64,000 bases of DNA, from positions 1-64,000 of IMG/VR virus record IMGVR_UViG_3300050821_003619; one strand, 5' to 3'. The notes under the pieces are model-generated. The model did no database searches, was not told the DNA's origin, and was given only the letters and a program-made list of their open reading frames with translations. The position numbers were made by a program, and so were the translations under genes. Below are positions 29,306 through 37,169 of the stretch, in pieces. How positions within the stretch are numbered: position 1 is the stretch's first letter; the number at the start of each line of letters is the position of its first letter. This stretch comes from a virus.

Positions 29306-29334
29306 ATTATATACCCCTGCTAGGAAAATGTCAA
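29306..29334 (-). promoter_or_regulatory. Consensus sigma70 promoter of the leftward operon
   Basis: Minus strand: TTGACA, exactly 17 nt, TATAAT; 45 bp before the first start codon. A small GGGG/CCCC hairpin lies in the leader. Confidence 0.92.
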
Positions 29335-30861
29335 CTAATTTGGTGCCTAGGCGTTAAAGCGCCTAGCTAGGGTTTAGGCGGAAAATAGCCTAGGGTCCTA
29401 CTGAGTCTGAAAGCGATTTCTGACAGGTACAAAAAATGTAATCCGGAGGGGACCTCTCTGAAAAGTACAAAAATGTATAACGCTGCCCCGCGTTTCGATA
29501 GGGGGGTCCTCTTCGGGGGGTATACCGGGGGTCCTTCGCCTATCCTTCGCCCACTCCTGTCCGTCTGGTCGGTTGCTCTTCGTGTTCGCTCTGTGTTCGC
29601 CTTTCGCTTTGTGTTCACTATTGCGCGTAGATATACGTTGGAGTGGTTCGCTTTCTATTCGCCTTCACGCCATATTGCTGGGAATAAGACAAAGTGACTT
29701 AATCTTCGAAGAATAAACGTACGCTGTACGCTGTGAAGGTCCGGGAGAGATAGCAGGAACAGCTAAGGGAAGAGCCCGTGTGATACGGGGTAGACACAGC
29801 TAAACGGCGGGGTCTGCAACTAAGGAATTAGTAGTACAAGGTCGGATAGTCTAGTGAATGAGTAGGCATAAGAACAGCAATCACAACAGTTTAGATTAGT
29901 CAATACCCTAATAGTCACCAACAGTAATGGCACTGGTTTAGTGTTATAGTCAACTACAACACTTCTGGTTTGATTACCTTAAACGTTACCGGGCACGCAT
30001 TAGAAGCCATATGAGCGCCTGTGGGTATTTGAATGGATGTGAGTGTGGTTAACGCCTTGGAAGCTCACCTAGGGCAAATGGCTAGGCTTGCTGCCCTATC
30101 CTAGAGTGTGTGTCTATATACCTAGTAGTGCCTCCATACTCTCCGGCGAAGATCAAGCGTATTGTGTACGGTCATATAATAGAAGACAGTCGAGGTTTAC
30201 CGTACGGTGAAACCAGCCCAGCGAATGACCGGCGAAGCTTTGGTAAAAGTTTAACTCTATTTGGTGTGTTATCAACAGCTTGCAGCATGTTTACTGGTTT
30301 GCTATATGCAACAGGAATGGCTGTGATAATGTGTTCCTACCAAACGCGATAAGTCAAGAGCGAATGGCGGTCGGCACCCGAAGCAGGGTCAGTAGATTAA
30401 ACCGGCGAGTTGAGGGCCTTCAATCCTCGACGAGCTACCCTAGACGGGCAATGGCAGAGCGCACGACAGGCTCAACCGGACGGTGCTAGCTGAATGGCTG
30501 AAAAGTCTAATGTTCACCCTACGTGCGAGGGTCAATCGCTCAATCTCAAGTACACTCCTAAGCTTACGGGCGTGCCGATTGAGGCTATCAGATGCGAAGG
30601 GCATCATAGAGCACATCGGAATAGGGAGCGCTACAGCAGGAAGGCAGCTTACGCCGTATCAAGCAGCCTGCTAAGCACGTATGAGAGATTGAGACAACTA
30701 AAACGCACAGTGGATTCGGATAGTGATTGCGACACTGACTGACCACTTAAAACAACATCAAAGCCCTACAGAGTGAATCGCAGCCTAGTTGCAAAGGGCT
30801 GCGCGAGTGACCCGTAGGCTATACGCATGAGCATATGCCTTGCCAGTAATCAAGCTAGCTC
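29335..30861 (+). ncRNA. 1.5-kb gene-poor structured region (possible large ncRNA or origin)
   Basis: No frame has convincing start signals or protein-like composition. Many local stems are visible: CCCGT/ACGGG (29775-29789), GTGTT.TAGT/ACTA.AACAC (29941-29962), TAGGGCA/TGCCCTA (30070-30098), GTACGGT/ACCGTAC (30166-30205), GTTGAGG/CCTCGAC (30409-30431) and CGCAGCC/GGCTGCG (30779-30803). The left part (29535-29662) has seven TTCGC units in 130 bp. A long structured RNA read rightward, or a replication origin, are the two main options. Confidence 0.45.
29427..29477. repeat. Pair of GTACAAAAA(A)TGTA repeats
   Basis: Near-palindromic 13-14 bp units at 29427-29440 and 29465-29477. Spacing and symmetry suit operator sites next to the leftward promoter. 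Confidence 0.5.
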
Positions 30862-30871
30862 ACGCGTTAAT

Positions 30872-30959
30872 GCACGTAGGTCCTAAGCCTTCGTGCTCAC
30901 TGCTCCACCACATCATACGATTGGTTCAATAAGAGAGCAGTGAGTAGGAGGGCTTAGAC
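30872..30959 (+). promoter_or_regulatory. Leader element 0: Shine-Dalgarno-hiding stem with competing hairpin
   Basis: CTAAGCC (30883-30889) pairs with GGCTTAG (30951-30957); the helix continues through CTCACTGCTC/GAGCAGTGAG and buries the AGGAGG site. Upstream GCACG-AGG can instead pair with CCT-CGTGC (30888-30896), which would break that helix. Same design as four more elements at 31586, 34070, 37738 and 40425. Confidence 0.7.
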
Positions 30960-31193
30960 ATGAGACTGAAAGATGTACCATTCGCACCAGCGTACGTTGT
31001 ATTCCATGCTGCATATGACAATGGAGCAATGGACGTTTGGCCTGCTACAACCTTTGCCGAAGCACAAGAACGCGCTAGCCATCATCAGAGCAGACTTGAG
31101 GAATCTGGCTATGATGAGGCTGGTATCTGGAAGGCATACGAGAAGCTTCCACGCAAGAAGGTTCATATATTCCACACATTAAAGGGAGAGTAA
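30960..31193 (+). CDS. Small hypothetical protein
   Basis: 77 residues; compact mixed fold, no motif recognised. First gene of the rightward accessory block, directly under leader element 0, so its translation is probably controlled. Confidence 0.6.
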   Translation: MRLKDVPFAPAYVVFHAAYDNGAMDVWPATTFAEAQERASHHQSRLEESGYDEAGIWKAYEKLPRKKVHIFHTLKGE

Positions 31194-31194
31194 T

Positions 31195-31362
31195 ATGTCA
31201 ACACGCGCCACACTTCGCAAGTACGAAGCCGTACAAGAGCGGCATGATGCCGCATTCGACCGTGCCTTCTCTATTCGGCGAGAGGCACAGCGTATCCTTC
31301 GCCAGAAGCGTGCACAGATTAGAGTGACTGTGCTCAATGAGAAACGCGACCTACCATTCTAA
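31195..31362 (+). CDS. Small basic helical protein
   Basis: 55 residues, AAAGGGAGAGTAAT before the ATG. Arginine-rich helix (FDRAFSIRREAQRILRQKRA). Could bind nucleic acid. Not recognised. Confidence 0.55.
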   Translation: MSTRATLRKYEAVQERHDAAFDRAFSIRREAQRILRQKRAQIRVTVLNEKRDLPF

Positions 31363-31375
31363 GAGGAGATAATCA

Positions 31376-31579
31376 ATGACCACTGATGTTAAAGCTGTAT
31401 TGTCTGGGGAAGAAACACAGGACGCCATTGACTACGTTGAAACCGCTTTGGCCGAAGGCATAGGAGAGATTGAAGACATGCTGAGGCGCAGGGCTAGTAG
31501 GTACACACTGAAAAGCGAGGAAGCGCTCAAGATTCGCAAGGCGCTTGACTTACTTAACAGTGTAAAGGTTGGCATCTAA
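31376..31579 (+). CDS. Small helical protein
   Basis: 67 residues, AAGAGGAG upstream. All-helical, charged; no motif. Confidence 0.55.
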   Translation: MTTDVKAVLSGEETQDAIDYVETALAEGIGEIEDMLRRRASRYTLKSEEALKIRKALDLLNSVKVGI

Positions 31580-31585
31580 GTATAT

Positions 31586-31724
31586 AACGCAAGGTTTGGT
31601 GCCTTGCGTTGGCCCATACACCTTAGGCAGGATCGTAGGGGACTTGCAGCACGCTAGAAGCACTCTTATGAGGCGCGTGTAATGGGTGTGGGTTCGACTC
31701 CCGCATGGGCCAACGGAGGGCACC
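31586..31724 (+). promoter_or_regulatory. Leader element A with a tRNA-like inner domain
   Basis: The strand at 31598-31617 (GGTGCCTTGCGT, then TGGCCCAT) pairs with 31705-31724 (ATGGGCCA, then ACGGAGGGCACC) over 20 positions with one G-G mismatch and one wobble, hiding GGAGG. AACGCAAGG (31586-31594) can pair with CCTTGCGTT instead. The inner loop contains a T-arm-like GTGGG-TTCGACT-CCCGC and an acceptor-like GGCCCAT/ATGGGCC, i.e. a tRNA-like domain without CCA. Confidence 0.75.
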
Positions 31725-31727
31725 AAC

Positions 31728-31913
31728 ATGGTTGACACGTATATGTTCGCTGATAGTGTCACGGGTTTAACACACATGTTGACCCTGACACTTACACTTA
31801 GGCGACACGGATACACCACGCACGCACATACAAAGCGCGTTGCTGGATTCTTGTTGCATGTACTCACAGCTACACCTAAGCCGCATGCATCGCGGAAGGA
31901 ACGAGGTCTATAA
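31728..31913 (+). CDS. Small hypothetical protein
   Basis: 61 residues starting 3 nt after leader element A. Thr/Leu-rich middle, basic C-terminus. Not recognised; its overlap with the next ATG suggests coupling. Confidence 0.5.
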   Translation: MVDTYMFADSVTGLTHMLTLTLTLRRHGYTTHAHTKRVAGFLLHVLTATPKPHASRKERGL

Positions 31914-32185
31914 TGCCAATCGATTACGAGCGTGCTAAGCGTGAAGGTCCCAAGCTTAAGGCTGCACTGACACGCGCAGCTAAGACGCCAGACGTTGCAC
32001 AACGTTTTGAGAGAGTTAAGAAGGCCTGCAAGCAAGCTGTGTACGCATGGGAGCAATGGGGCGCATGGCCCGACAATTGGCGTGTATGGGAATCTGCTCT
32101 TGTAGATGCTAGCAATGCATACACGCGTGAGACTGGCGTATACGTTAACACTCCGTTATTAAGCAGATTGGAGGGTTTACTCTAA
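31913..32185 (+). CDS. Small helical protein
   Basis: 90 residues, start overlapping the previous stop (TAATG), GGAAGGAACGAGG upstream. Trp-rich helical C-terminal half. Of a type common among phage accessory genes; no known function. Confidence 0.6.
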   Translation: MPIDYERAKREGPKLKAALTRAAKTPDVAQRFERVKKACKQAVYAWEQWGAWPDNWRVWESALVDASNAYTRETGVYVNTPLLSRLEGLL

Positions 32186-32379
32186 TGCAGAAGTGCACAA
32201 TCTGTAAGCAAGATATTGTCCTCGTGCCTAGTGCTGCTGAACGTGCCAAGCGTTACGGTGGCAAGGCTAGCGACTACACTAAGCTATTCACAGAGCATGC
32301 GGCATGCGTGCTCAAGAAGCGTAATGATGAAACCCGTGCATTGATCGAGCGCACCAAAGGAGAATACGTCAATGGCTAA
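32185..32379 (+). CDS. Small zinc-finger-like protein
   Basis: 64 residues; CTICKQD at the N-terminus and HAAC in the middle could bind one zinc. Overlaps the neighbours by 1 and 8 nt. Confidence 0.55.
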   Translation: MQKCTICKQDIVLVPSAAERAKRYGGKASDYTKLFTEHAACVLKKRNDETRALIERTKGEYVNG

Positions 32380-32719
32380 ATTGAAAGCTACACCAAAGAA
32401 CTATGCCGAAGCTGCTGAGGTTCTCGCAGGATGTGACAGCATTCGCCTAGGCAATAACACGTACCTTGAACGCGATATCATGAACAATATTACTGTGCGT
32501 CTGCACAGTACAGACATTGTGGTGTTTCACAAAGAAGGCAAGACCACTCTGCACACTGGTGGATATCGTACGGTCACTACAAAAGAGAGATTAAACCAGT
32601 TCATCAAGGGCCGTGTATACCAGAAGGATCATAACTGGTATTATGTTGTGAACCGTGGTGAGCTTGGCATCGATTGGAGCAAGCCTATTGACTTTGAAGA
32701 AGGCATGGAGGTGCAATAG
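32372..32719 (+). CDS. Conserved-looking small phage protein
   Basis: 115 residues, AAAGGAGAATACG upstream. Beta-rich core (NNTYLERD, ITVRLHSTDIVVFHKEGKTT) with a conserved-looking TTLHTGGYRTVTTKERLN motif that I recall from many phage accessory proteins. Function unknown. Confidence 0.65.
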   Translation: MAKLKATPKNYAEAAEVLAGCDSIRLGNNTYLERDIMNNITVRLHSTDIVVFHKEGKTTLHTGGYRTVTTKERLNQFIKGRVYQKDHNWYYVVNRGELGIDWSKPIDFEEGMEVQ

Positions 32720-32723
32720 CGCC

Positions 32724-32930
32724 ATGCACAAGTCTGCATATGACTTTCGCATCGAAGACCACGGCACGATCTTCCTGCTATGCCCAATAACGCCCAAGGC
32801 AGAGGCGTGGATTAGTGAGCATATACCCGAGGACGCGCAGCGTATGGGTACGGCAGTGGCAGTAGAGCACAGATATATCGAGGACATCGCTGCCGGTATC
32901 CTTGAGGATGGCTTAAACTTCTATCTGTAG
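32724..32930 (+). CDS. Small hypothetical protein
   Basis: 68 residues, ATG 32724 with GGAGG 12 nt upstream. Alpha/beta composition (FRIEDHGTIFLLCPITPKAE). Not recognised. Confidence 0.55.
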   Translation: MHKSAYDFRIEDHGTIFLLCPITPKAEAWISEHIPEDAQRMGTAVAVEHRYIEDIAAGILEDGLNFYL

Positions 32931-32939
32931 GAGGCACGT

Positions 32940-33029
32940 ATGCACCACGCTCTAGCCTTATTGCAGCTATGGGTTCTGCTGTGCATAGCTGTTAGTCAGT
33001 TCGTGCAAACCACTACTGAGGTGAACTAA
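32940..33029 (+). CDS. 29-residue membrane peptide
   Basis: Strong GTAGGAGG site 5 nt before the ATG; one hydrophobic stretch (ALALLQLWVLLCIAVSQF). Its stop overlaps the next start (TAATG). Likely a small membrane protein. Confidence 0.5.
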   Translation: MHHALALLQLWVLLCIAVSQFVQTTTEVN

Positions 33030-33304
33030 TGACGCCGGAAATGTTCGCAATGAATCTTGTAGGTACATCCAATACAGTCACAGCGCAAACCATGCGGGGC
33101 ATTGTTGTGGATGCCATCAAGCAATGGGACGCACAGAAAGCCGCAAACTGGCATGGCTGCTGTAATGCTGCTGGACGCTTGGCCGACTTGGTTTGCAATA
33201 TGTATCATCCCAAGGATGCAAAGGCACGCAAGACTTGGCCCACTGCTACATGGGCAGAGATTATTGCTAGTGAACTTGGCATAGAAGTACCGGAGACAGA
33301 CTAA
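33029..33304 (+). CDS. Small hypothetical protein
   Basis: 91 residues; helical with a WHGCCNAAGRLADLVCNMYH core. Coupled at both ends by TAATG overlaps. Not recognised. Confidence 0.55.
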   Translation: MTPEMFAMNLVGTSNTVTAQTMRGIVVDAIKQWDAQKAANWHGCCNAAGRLADLVCNMYHPKDAKARKTWPTATWAEIIASELGIEVPETD

Positions 33305-33468
33305 TGACTAGGTATGACGTGGCAAGATACGAGAATGCCCTGCAAGATATCCTTGACCAATTCATGGGTATAGCAGAGCAAGACCTGACTGTACTGGAGA
33401 AGCGTATTCGGCGCATCGCTGAAAGCACTCTTAGTTCTATCACTAAAGCACAAAGGAGCAGACAATAG
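33304..33468 (+). CDS. Small helical protein
   Basis: 54 residues, coupled to the previous gene (TAATG). Two amphipathic helices. Not recognised. Confidence 0.5.
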   Translation: MTRYDVARYENALQDILDQFMGIAEQDLTVLEKRIRRIAESTLSSITKAQRSRQ

Positions 33469-33469
33469 C

Positions 33470-33724
33470 ATGCCCACCACGATTAACATCAAGCCTGATT
33501 ACAAGGCCATCCATGCTCGATTCAAAGAGGATGCTGTGCGAACCCTTGAAAGCTTTGCAAGCAAGGGCAGCAAGACTCTCACGCGTTCTGAGGTATACAG
33601 CTTTGTGGCAAGCCTCAGAGTCGCATTGGATACTATCACTGATGTAAGTGAACTTGAACAGTTGCGTTATGATTACGCCGAAGCCGCCAACAAAGTGTTC
33701 GAACGAGTACAGGAGGAGTACTAA
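33470..33724 (+). CDS. Small helical protein
   Basis: 84 residues with AAAGGAGCAG upstream. Predicted helical, acidic C-terminus. Not recognised. Confidence 0.55.
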   Translation: MPTTINIKPDYKAIHARFKEDAVRTLESFASKGSKTLTRSEVYSFVASLRVALDTITDVSELEQLRYDYAEAANKVFERVQEEY

Positions 33725-33819
33725 TGACTAATCGCGCACGTAAAGCCGCACGCAAACGCTTCCGTAAACTGGCACGCAATGAATATCCACTGACGCCTGA
33801 AGTCCTAGCAGTGTATTGA
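33724..33819 (+). CDS. 31-residue basic peptide
   Basis: Start overlaps the previous stop, with AGGAGG upstream. The first 20 residues are dominated by Arg and Lys, the rest is neutral. Possibly RNA or DNA binding. Confidence 0.45.
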   Translation: MTNRARKAARKRFRKLARNEYPLTPEVLAVY

Positions 33820-33839
33820 GTAATGGGGACTACCTGAGT

Positions 33840-33899
33840 GTGCAAACACAAAAAGGCTTCCCTAAAGAGTATCCCGAGCATAGACCGCATTACGAATAG
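33840..33899 (+). CDS. Possible 19-residue peptide
   Basis: GTG start with only a weak site; polar sequence MQTQKGFPKEYPEHRPHYE. Kept only because it fills the gap and keeps the phase of the block. Confidence 0.25.
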   Translation: MQTQKGFPKEYPEHRPHYE

Positions 33900-33908
33900 G
33901 AGATTACG

Positions 33909-34064
33909 ATGTGGATGAGCCAGTTCAATGATTTCGTACACGGGGACCTTGAACAGTTGCATGCGCTGCTTGAAGAAGAGTGTACGTTAGATGAACTTCG
34001 CGCAGCCCTGCAGAACGTTGTGTTCAAGCTGTTGTATCTCACAAAACAACTCAAGAGTAAGTAG
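33909..34064 (+). CDS. Small helical protein
   Basis: 51 residues, TAGGAGATTACG upstream. Acidic then basic helices (LEQLHALLEEECTLDELRAA). Last gene before leader element B. Confidence 0.5.
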   Translation: MWMSQFNDFVHGDLEQLHALLEEECTLDELRAALQNVVFKLLYLTKQLKSK

Positions 34065-34069
34065 GTAGG

Positions 34070-34160
34070 ACGCAAGGATTAAACGGTGCCTTGCGTGAGT
34101 CATCGGGCCGCACTAAGTGCGCTAGGTTGGGCCAACGTCCGATGACTCATGGAGGGCACC
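34070..34160 (+). promoter_or_regulatory. Leader element B
   Basis: 34085-34106 (GGTGCCTTGCGT plus GAGTCATCGG) pairs with 34139-34160 (CCGATGACTC plus ATGGAGGGCACC): 22 positions, one G-G mismatch and two wobbles, hiding GGAGG right next to the ATG. ACGCAAGG (34070-34077) can pair with CCTTGCGT instead. The inner loop has two hairpins, CGCAC-TAA-GTGCG and GTTGG-G-CCAAC. Confidence 0.78.
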
Positions 34161-34352
34161 ATGCTTAATCAAGCTTATGACGTTGTTGGCAAAATCATGG
34201 AACACGAGGATGGAGTGCTTGACCAAGAAGAGACATTAGAGCTATTCCAGCATCTGGTAGACACCGGCATGGCTTGGCAGCTACAGGGTTCTTACGGTCG
34301 TATTGCTGTGGCTCTGATTCGTGCTGGTTATATCAAGCGAGGTACACGCTAA
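34161..34352 (+). CDS. Recurrent small phage protein
   Basis: 63 residues. The LVDTGMAWQLQGSYGRIAVALI core followed by AGY is a pattern I recall from many unrelated phages, of unknown function. Its ATG directly follows leader element B, so translation should depend on that structure. Confidence 0.7.
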   Translation: MLNQAYDVVGKIMEHEDGVLDQEETLELFQHLVDTGMAWQLQGSYGRIAVALIRAGYIKRGTR

Positions 34353-34444
34353 TGATATGGAGAATAGTGTGCGCGTTGTGGATATACGAGTTCTTCGTAA
34401 AACCCTTGTTCGAACGCTATAAACAGGAGAACAATACAAAATGA
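34352..34444 (+). CDS. 30-residue hydrophobic peptide
   Basis: Start and stop overlap both neighbours (TAATG, ATGA). MIWRIVCALWIYEFFVKPLF is a likely membrane segment. Confidence 0.45.
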   Translation: MIWRIVCALWIYEFFVKPLFERYKQENNTK

Positions 34445-34698
34445 CAATCAAAGAAGCTGCACAGATGGCACTCGATGTTCAGGACGCTTGTAACCTATCT
34501 GGCGTGGTGCATAGCTTTGCTGAGGTAGTCACTGCTTTGCGTAACTCTCCTGAGTGTACAGGTACAGACTGGGTGAATGAGCACCCTATCGTTACTCTGT
34601 TCCTTGACAAGCTATCTTCGTTGAACAACTACACCAGCACGCTAGGCTACATAGCAGCGTACGAAAAAGTTGAGAAGCTGGCTAAAGGAGAACAATAA
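34441..34698 (+). CDS. Small phage protein
   Basis: 85 residues, CAGGAGAAC upstream. HPIVTLFLDKLSSLNNY then YIAAYEKVEKLAKG is a pattern seen in other phage accessory proteins by memory. Function unknown. Confidence 0.6.
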   Translation: MTIKEAAQMALDVQDACNLSGVVHSFAEVVTALRNSPECTGTDWVNEHPIVTLFLDKLSSLNNYTSTLGYIAAYEKVEKLAKGEQ

Positions 34699-34699
34699 A

Positions 34700-35047
34700 A
34701 TGGGCAGGCCTCGCGGACTACGCAAGGGACCAGATGGTAAGTGGTATATGCCACAAGGAGGAAACAATGCATCGAAAGATAGCAATACTGGCAATGACAC
34801 TGTGCATAGGGTGGCTGCTGCTCCAGTTGTTAATACTGATCCTCAGCCTAGTGTACGGAGTAAGCGTACAGTAAGCATGGATTGGCAGCGCAATGATATA
34901 GTGACTGCCGAGGATGGTGCCGAGCGTAAAACAGCCTTGGTGCTGGGATGGAATGGCAGCAAGATCGTGGTGCAACTGTTGGATGGTGTAACACGCTTGA
35001 CGTTGGATGAGTCTCGCGTGCATTCTATCGGTGAGGTGGGAGTGTGA
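34700..35047 (+). CDS. Hypothetical protein with a small beta domain
   Basis: 115 residues, AAAGGAGAAC upstream. Disordered basic N-terminus; residues 60-112 (NDIVTAEDGAERKTALVLGW onward) look like a small beta barrel. Not recognised. Confidence 0.55.
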   Translation: MGRPRGLRKGPDGKWYMPQGGNNASKDSNTGNDTVHRVAAAPVVNTDPQPSVRSKRTVSMDWQRNDIVTAEDGAERKTALVLGWNGSKIVVQLLDGVTRLTLDESRVHSIGEVGV

Positions 35048-35133
35048 CTGAGAAGCTAGCTATACGAGTGCTGTTCACATTCAACGTATTACTTGCTGTA
35101 TACATCTGCGTAATTAACTTGTGGAGGTACTAA
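35044..35133 (+). CDS. 29-residue membrane peptide
   Basis: GTG start overlapping the previous stop. LFTFNVLLAVYICVINLW is a single membrane helix. Confidence 0.45.
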   Translation: MTEKLAIRVLFTFNVLLAVYICVINLWRY

Positions 35134-35417
35134 TGGAATATAAGGACATGTACATGGAGCCCAGAGATCGATACGCGTTGCAGCTTGCACGTCAAAACTC
35201 TGGCTTGCCATGCTCAGATTGCGGTTCACATAAAGGTCACTTCTACTTCTGCACAGCATTGACTGGGTATTGGAACGCTGAGGTTTCACAGTCAGAAGAA
35301 GTAAGCATGGAAGATGTGCTTGGCAAGGCTAAGCCATACATGCAAGATGAGAACGCTGTGCCTGAGTTTGATGTGGCAGATACACGCTGGCTGAAAGCTA
35401 TGGGAGTCCTACTGTGA
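35133..35417 (+). CDS. Small Cys-containing phage protein
   Basis: 94 residues from ATG 35133 with TGGAGG upstream. GLPCSDCGSHKGHFYFCTAL suggests a zinc site. Overlaps the following HNH gene by 4 nt. Confidence 0.55.
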   Translation: MEYKDMYMEPRDRYALQLARQNSGLPCSDCGSHKGHFYFCTALTGYWNAEVSQSEEVSMEDVLGKAKPYMQDENAVPEFDVADTRWLKAMGVLL

Positions 35418-35809
35418 GAAAGAAGGAAGCCCGTAAAGGACTGTGCTTCTATTGTGGCAAGCCAGCCAACACTGCAGATCATGTTATCCCACGAAGTATT
35501 GTAGGTTTCATGGAAGTAGAAGATACCTATCAAAACTATGTGGGAGCATGCCACTACTGCAACACAGACAAAGCCCAGATGACTATGGAAGAGTACAGAA
35601 CCTACAGAACGGTTCGTCATTTGTTAGCTATGTCCCCTGCAGTCTGCGTATCTAATATAGTTAGCCTTGTGATTGACCATAAGTTCTACGGGGAAATGCA
35701 CCCAGAGACACAAGGCAAGCAATACGAAACGTTGGTAAAGGAACATCTTGTAGTGGCACAACAGCGACCATCATCTTTGCAGTTCATTAAAAGGGGAAAC
35801 AACACTTAA
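35414..35809 (+). CDS. HNH endonuclease
   Basis: 131 residues, GTG start. CFYCGKPANTADHVIPRS (first zinc pair and catalytic His) then GACHYCNTDK (second pair): a compact classical HNH domain in the first 60 residues, followed by a helical tail. Unlike the frameshifted copy at 201-703 it looks intact. Homing or packaging-type nuclease. Confidence 0.75.
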   Translation: MRKKEARKGLCFYCGKPANTADHVIPRSIVGFMEVEDTYQNYVGACHYCNTDKAQMTMEEYRTYRTVRHLLAMSPAVCVSNIVSLVIDHKFYGEMHPETQGKQYETLVKEHLVVAQQRPSSLQFIKRGNNT

Positions 35810-35811
35810 AC

Positions 35812-36711
35812 ATGAAGCGCACACTTCTTCTACTCAGCTTCGTCTTTGCTCTATTCACTCTGCCTGCTTCAGCTTGGAACTGCCCTACCGGTCAGATACG
35901 ACAGCAAGCACCAGCAGGCACACCGACCACCACGCCTTACTATGACGTGGTAGAAGGGATAGCATTTATTTGCGTACCAGCGACACCGATAACTCCAACA
36001 CCGAAAGACCCAAACTCGTCCGCAAGTTCAAACTCGAATGCGGCTGCATCGTCAAACAGTACAGCGACGGCAGTTTCGAACACATCCTCTATCCAAAGCC
36101 AAGGGCAGAAGCAGAGCCAAGGCCAGAACCAAACAGCTAACGGAGGGAACGCTACAGCAAGCAATAGTAATGCTAACAACGGTAATAACCTAAGCACTGC
36201 ATATAGCAGCACATACAATCAAGTGCGACAGGCACCTATGGCGTATGCTCCTGAGGTATTTAGTACGGCTGCATGCCGCGTGGGAGCTTCGGCAGGCGTA
36301 TCTGCTCCTATCGGTGGCATTAGTTTAGGTGGATCAAAGAAGGACAAGGACTGTGAGCGTGCTATCCTTGCCAGTCAATTCATTGCCCGAGGCAACTTGG
36401 TTGCTGGGTGCAAACTGCTCATGCACGTAGGTGTAGTGAAGGAGGCTCTTTCATTCGATGAGTGTATGATTGCTGTGCAGTCTAAGCCCGTGGTTATCGA
36501 GGCTCCAGTTGCACCTGTTATGCCTACAATCACTGTGAATGTGCCTGCACCAGTCATTACGCCTGTAGTGACCGTGGATAGGCAGGTAGTGGCTGAGAAG
36601 CCTACAGTGGTTACAGTTATAGTTCCCAAACCAAAGAAGCACGTATCGCATACGTGCCCGGTGACCGTTGAGCATGGAGTGAAAGTCATTCACGAAAAAG
36701 GAGAGAAGTAA
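35812..36711 (+). CDS. Secreted Ser/Asn-rich protein
   Basis: 299 residues. A clear signal peptide (about 1-21, cleavage near SAWN), a Thr/Pro region, then residues 65-135 made mainly of Ser, Asn, Ala and Gln, and a Val/Pro-rich C-terminal third. Six cysteines outside the low-complexity part. An exported protein in the middle of phage accessory genes may modify the host envelope or block superinfection; that is speculation. Confidence 0.6.
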   Translation: MKRTLLLLSFVFALFTLPASAWNCPTGQIRQQAPAGTPTTTPYYDVVEGIAFICVPATPITPTPKDPNSSASSNSNAAASSNSTATAVSNTSSIQSQGQKQSQGQNQTANGGNATASNSNANNGNNLSTAYSSTYNQVRQAPMAYAPEVFSTAACRVGASAGVSAPIGGISLGGSKKDKDCERAILASQFIARGNLVAGCKLLMHVGVVKEALSFDECMIAVQSKPVVIEAPVAPVMPTITVNVPAPVITPVVTVDRQVVAEKPTVVTVIVPKPKKHVSHTCPVTVEHGVKVIHEKGEK

Positions 36712-36713
36712 AC

Positions 36714-37166
36714 ATGTGCCTAAACAACATTACGAAACGATATGAACCGGCTGATCCAAAGGTTCGCAAAGCATGGAAGTATGTTAAAGTAGAAAGTGAT
36801 GGGACATTCGTGTCTATATTTCAAGGTTACTTTTATAGCACAGAGTGGAAAAAGTCGTATTGCAATTACACGATTAGTTGTACTAACGATAAGGCTAAAT
36901 CACACCATATGAGAGAGCAGTATATTCCCGGATTTCATGTGTTTCCTACTAGAGAGGAAGCACGTAAAGCAAAGAGTCTTATCGATAACAACGATGGTGG
37001 TTCCTTTTCTCATGCAGAAGGTATAAGGCTGGCACAGGTTGAAGTGCGAGGTGTTACTGTGGAAGGCACGGACGCAACCTCTAGTGAAAGTTCATACCTT
37101 GATGCCAATATTAAAACCTTGGTTGCTAAAGAGATGCGTATCATCAAGATTGTGAAGAAAGGATAA
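36714..37166 (+). CDS. Hypothetical protein
   Basis: 150 residues, AAAGGAGAGAAGTAA upstream. Mixed alpha/beta with many aromatic residues (SIFQGYFYSTEW). No motif recognised. Confidence 0.6.
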   Translation: MCLNNITKRYEPADPKVRKAWKYVKVESDGTFVSIFQGYFYSTEWKKSYCNYTISCTNDKAKSHHMREQYIPGFHVFPTREEARKAKSLIDNNDGGSFSHAEGIRLAQVEVRGVTVEGTDATSSESSYLDANIKTLVAKEMRIIKIVKKG

Positions 37167-37169
37167 CTA

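Noticed and set aside
29367-29697. Two overlapping reading frames on opposite strands in the gene-poor region
   Set aside because: No ribosome binding sites, Arg/Thr/Pro-heavy shadow-like translations, and strong repeats and hairpins in the DNA explain the open frames.
30110-30742. Several rightward frames of 60-80 codons
   Set aside because: They overlap each other in different frames, lack start signals and have random-looking composition.
31550-32056. Leftward 168-codon frame opposite leader element A
   Set aside because: It covers antisense of the leader and of two well-supported small genes, with no start signal.
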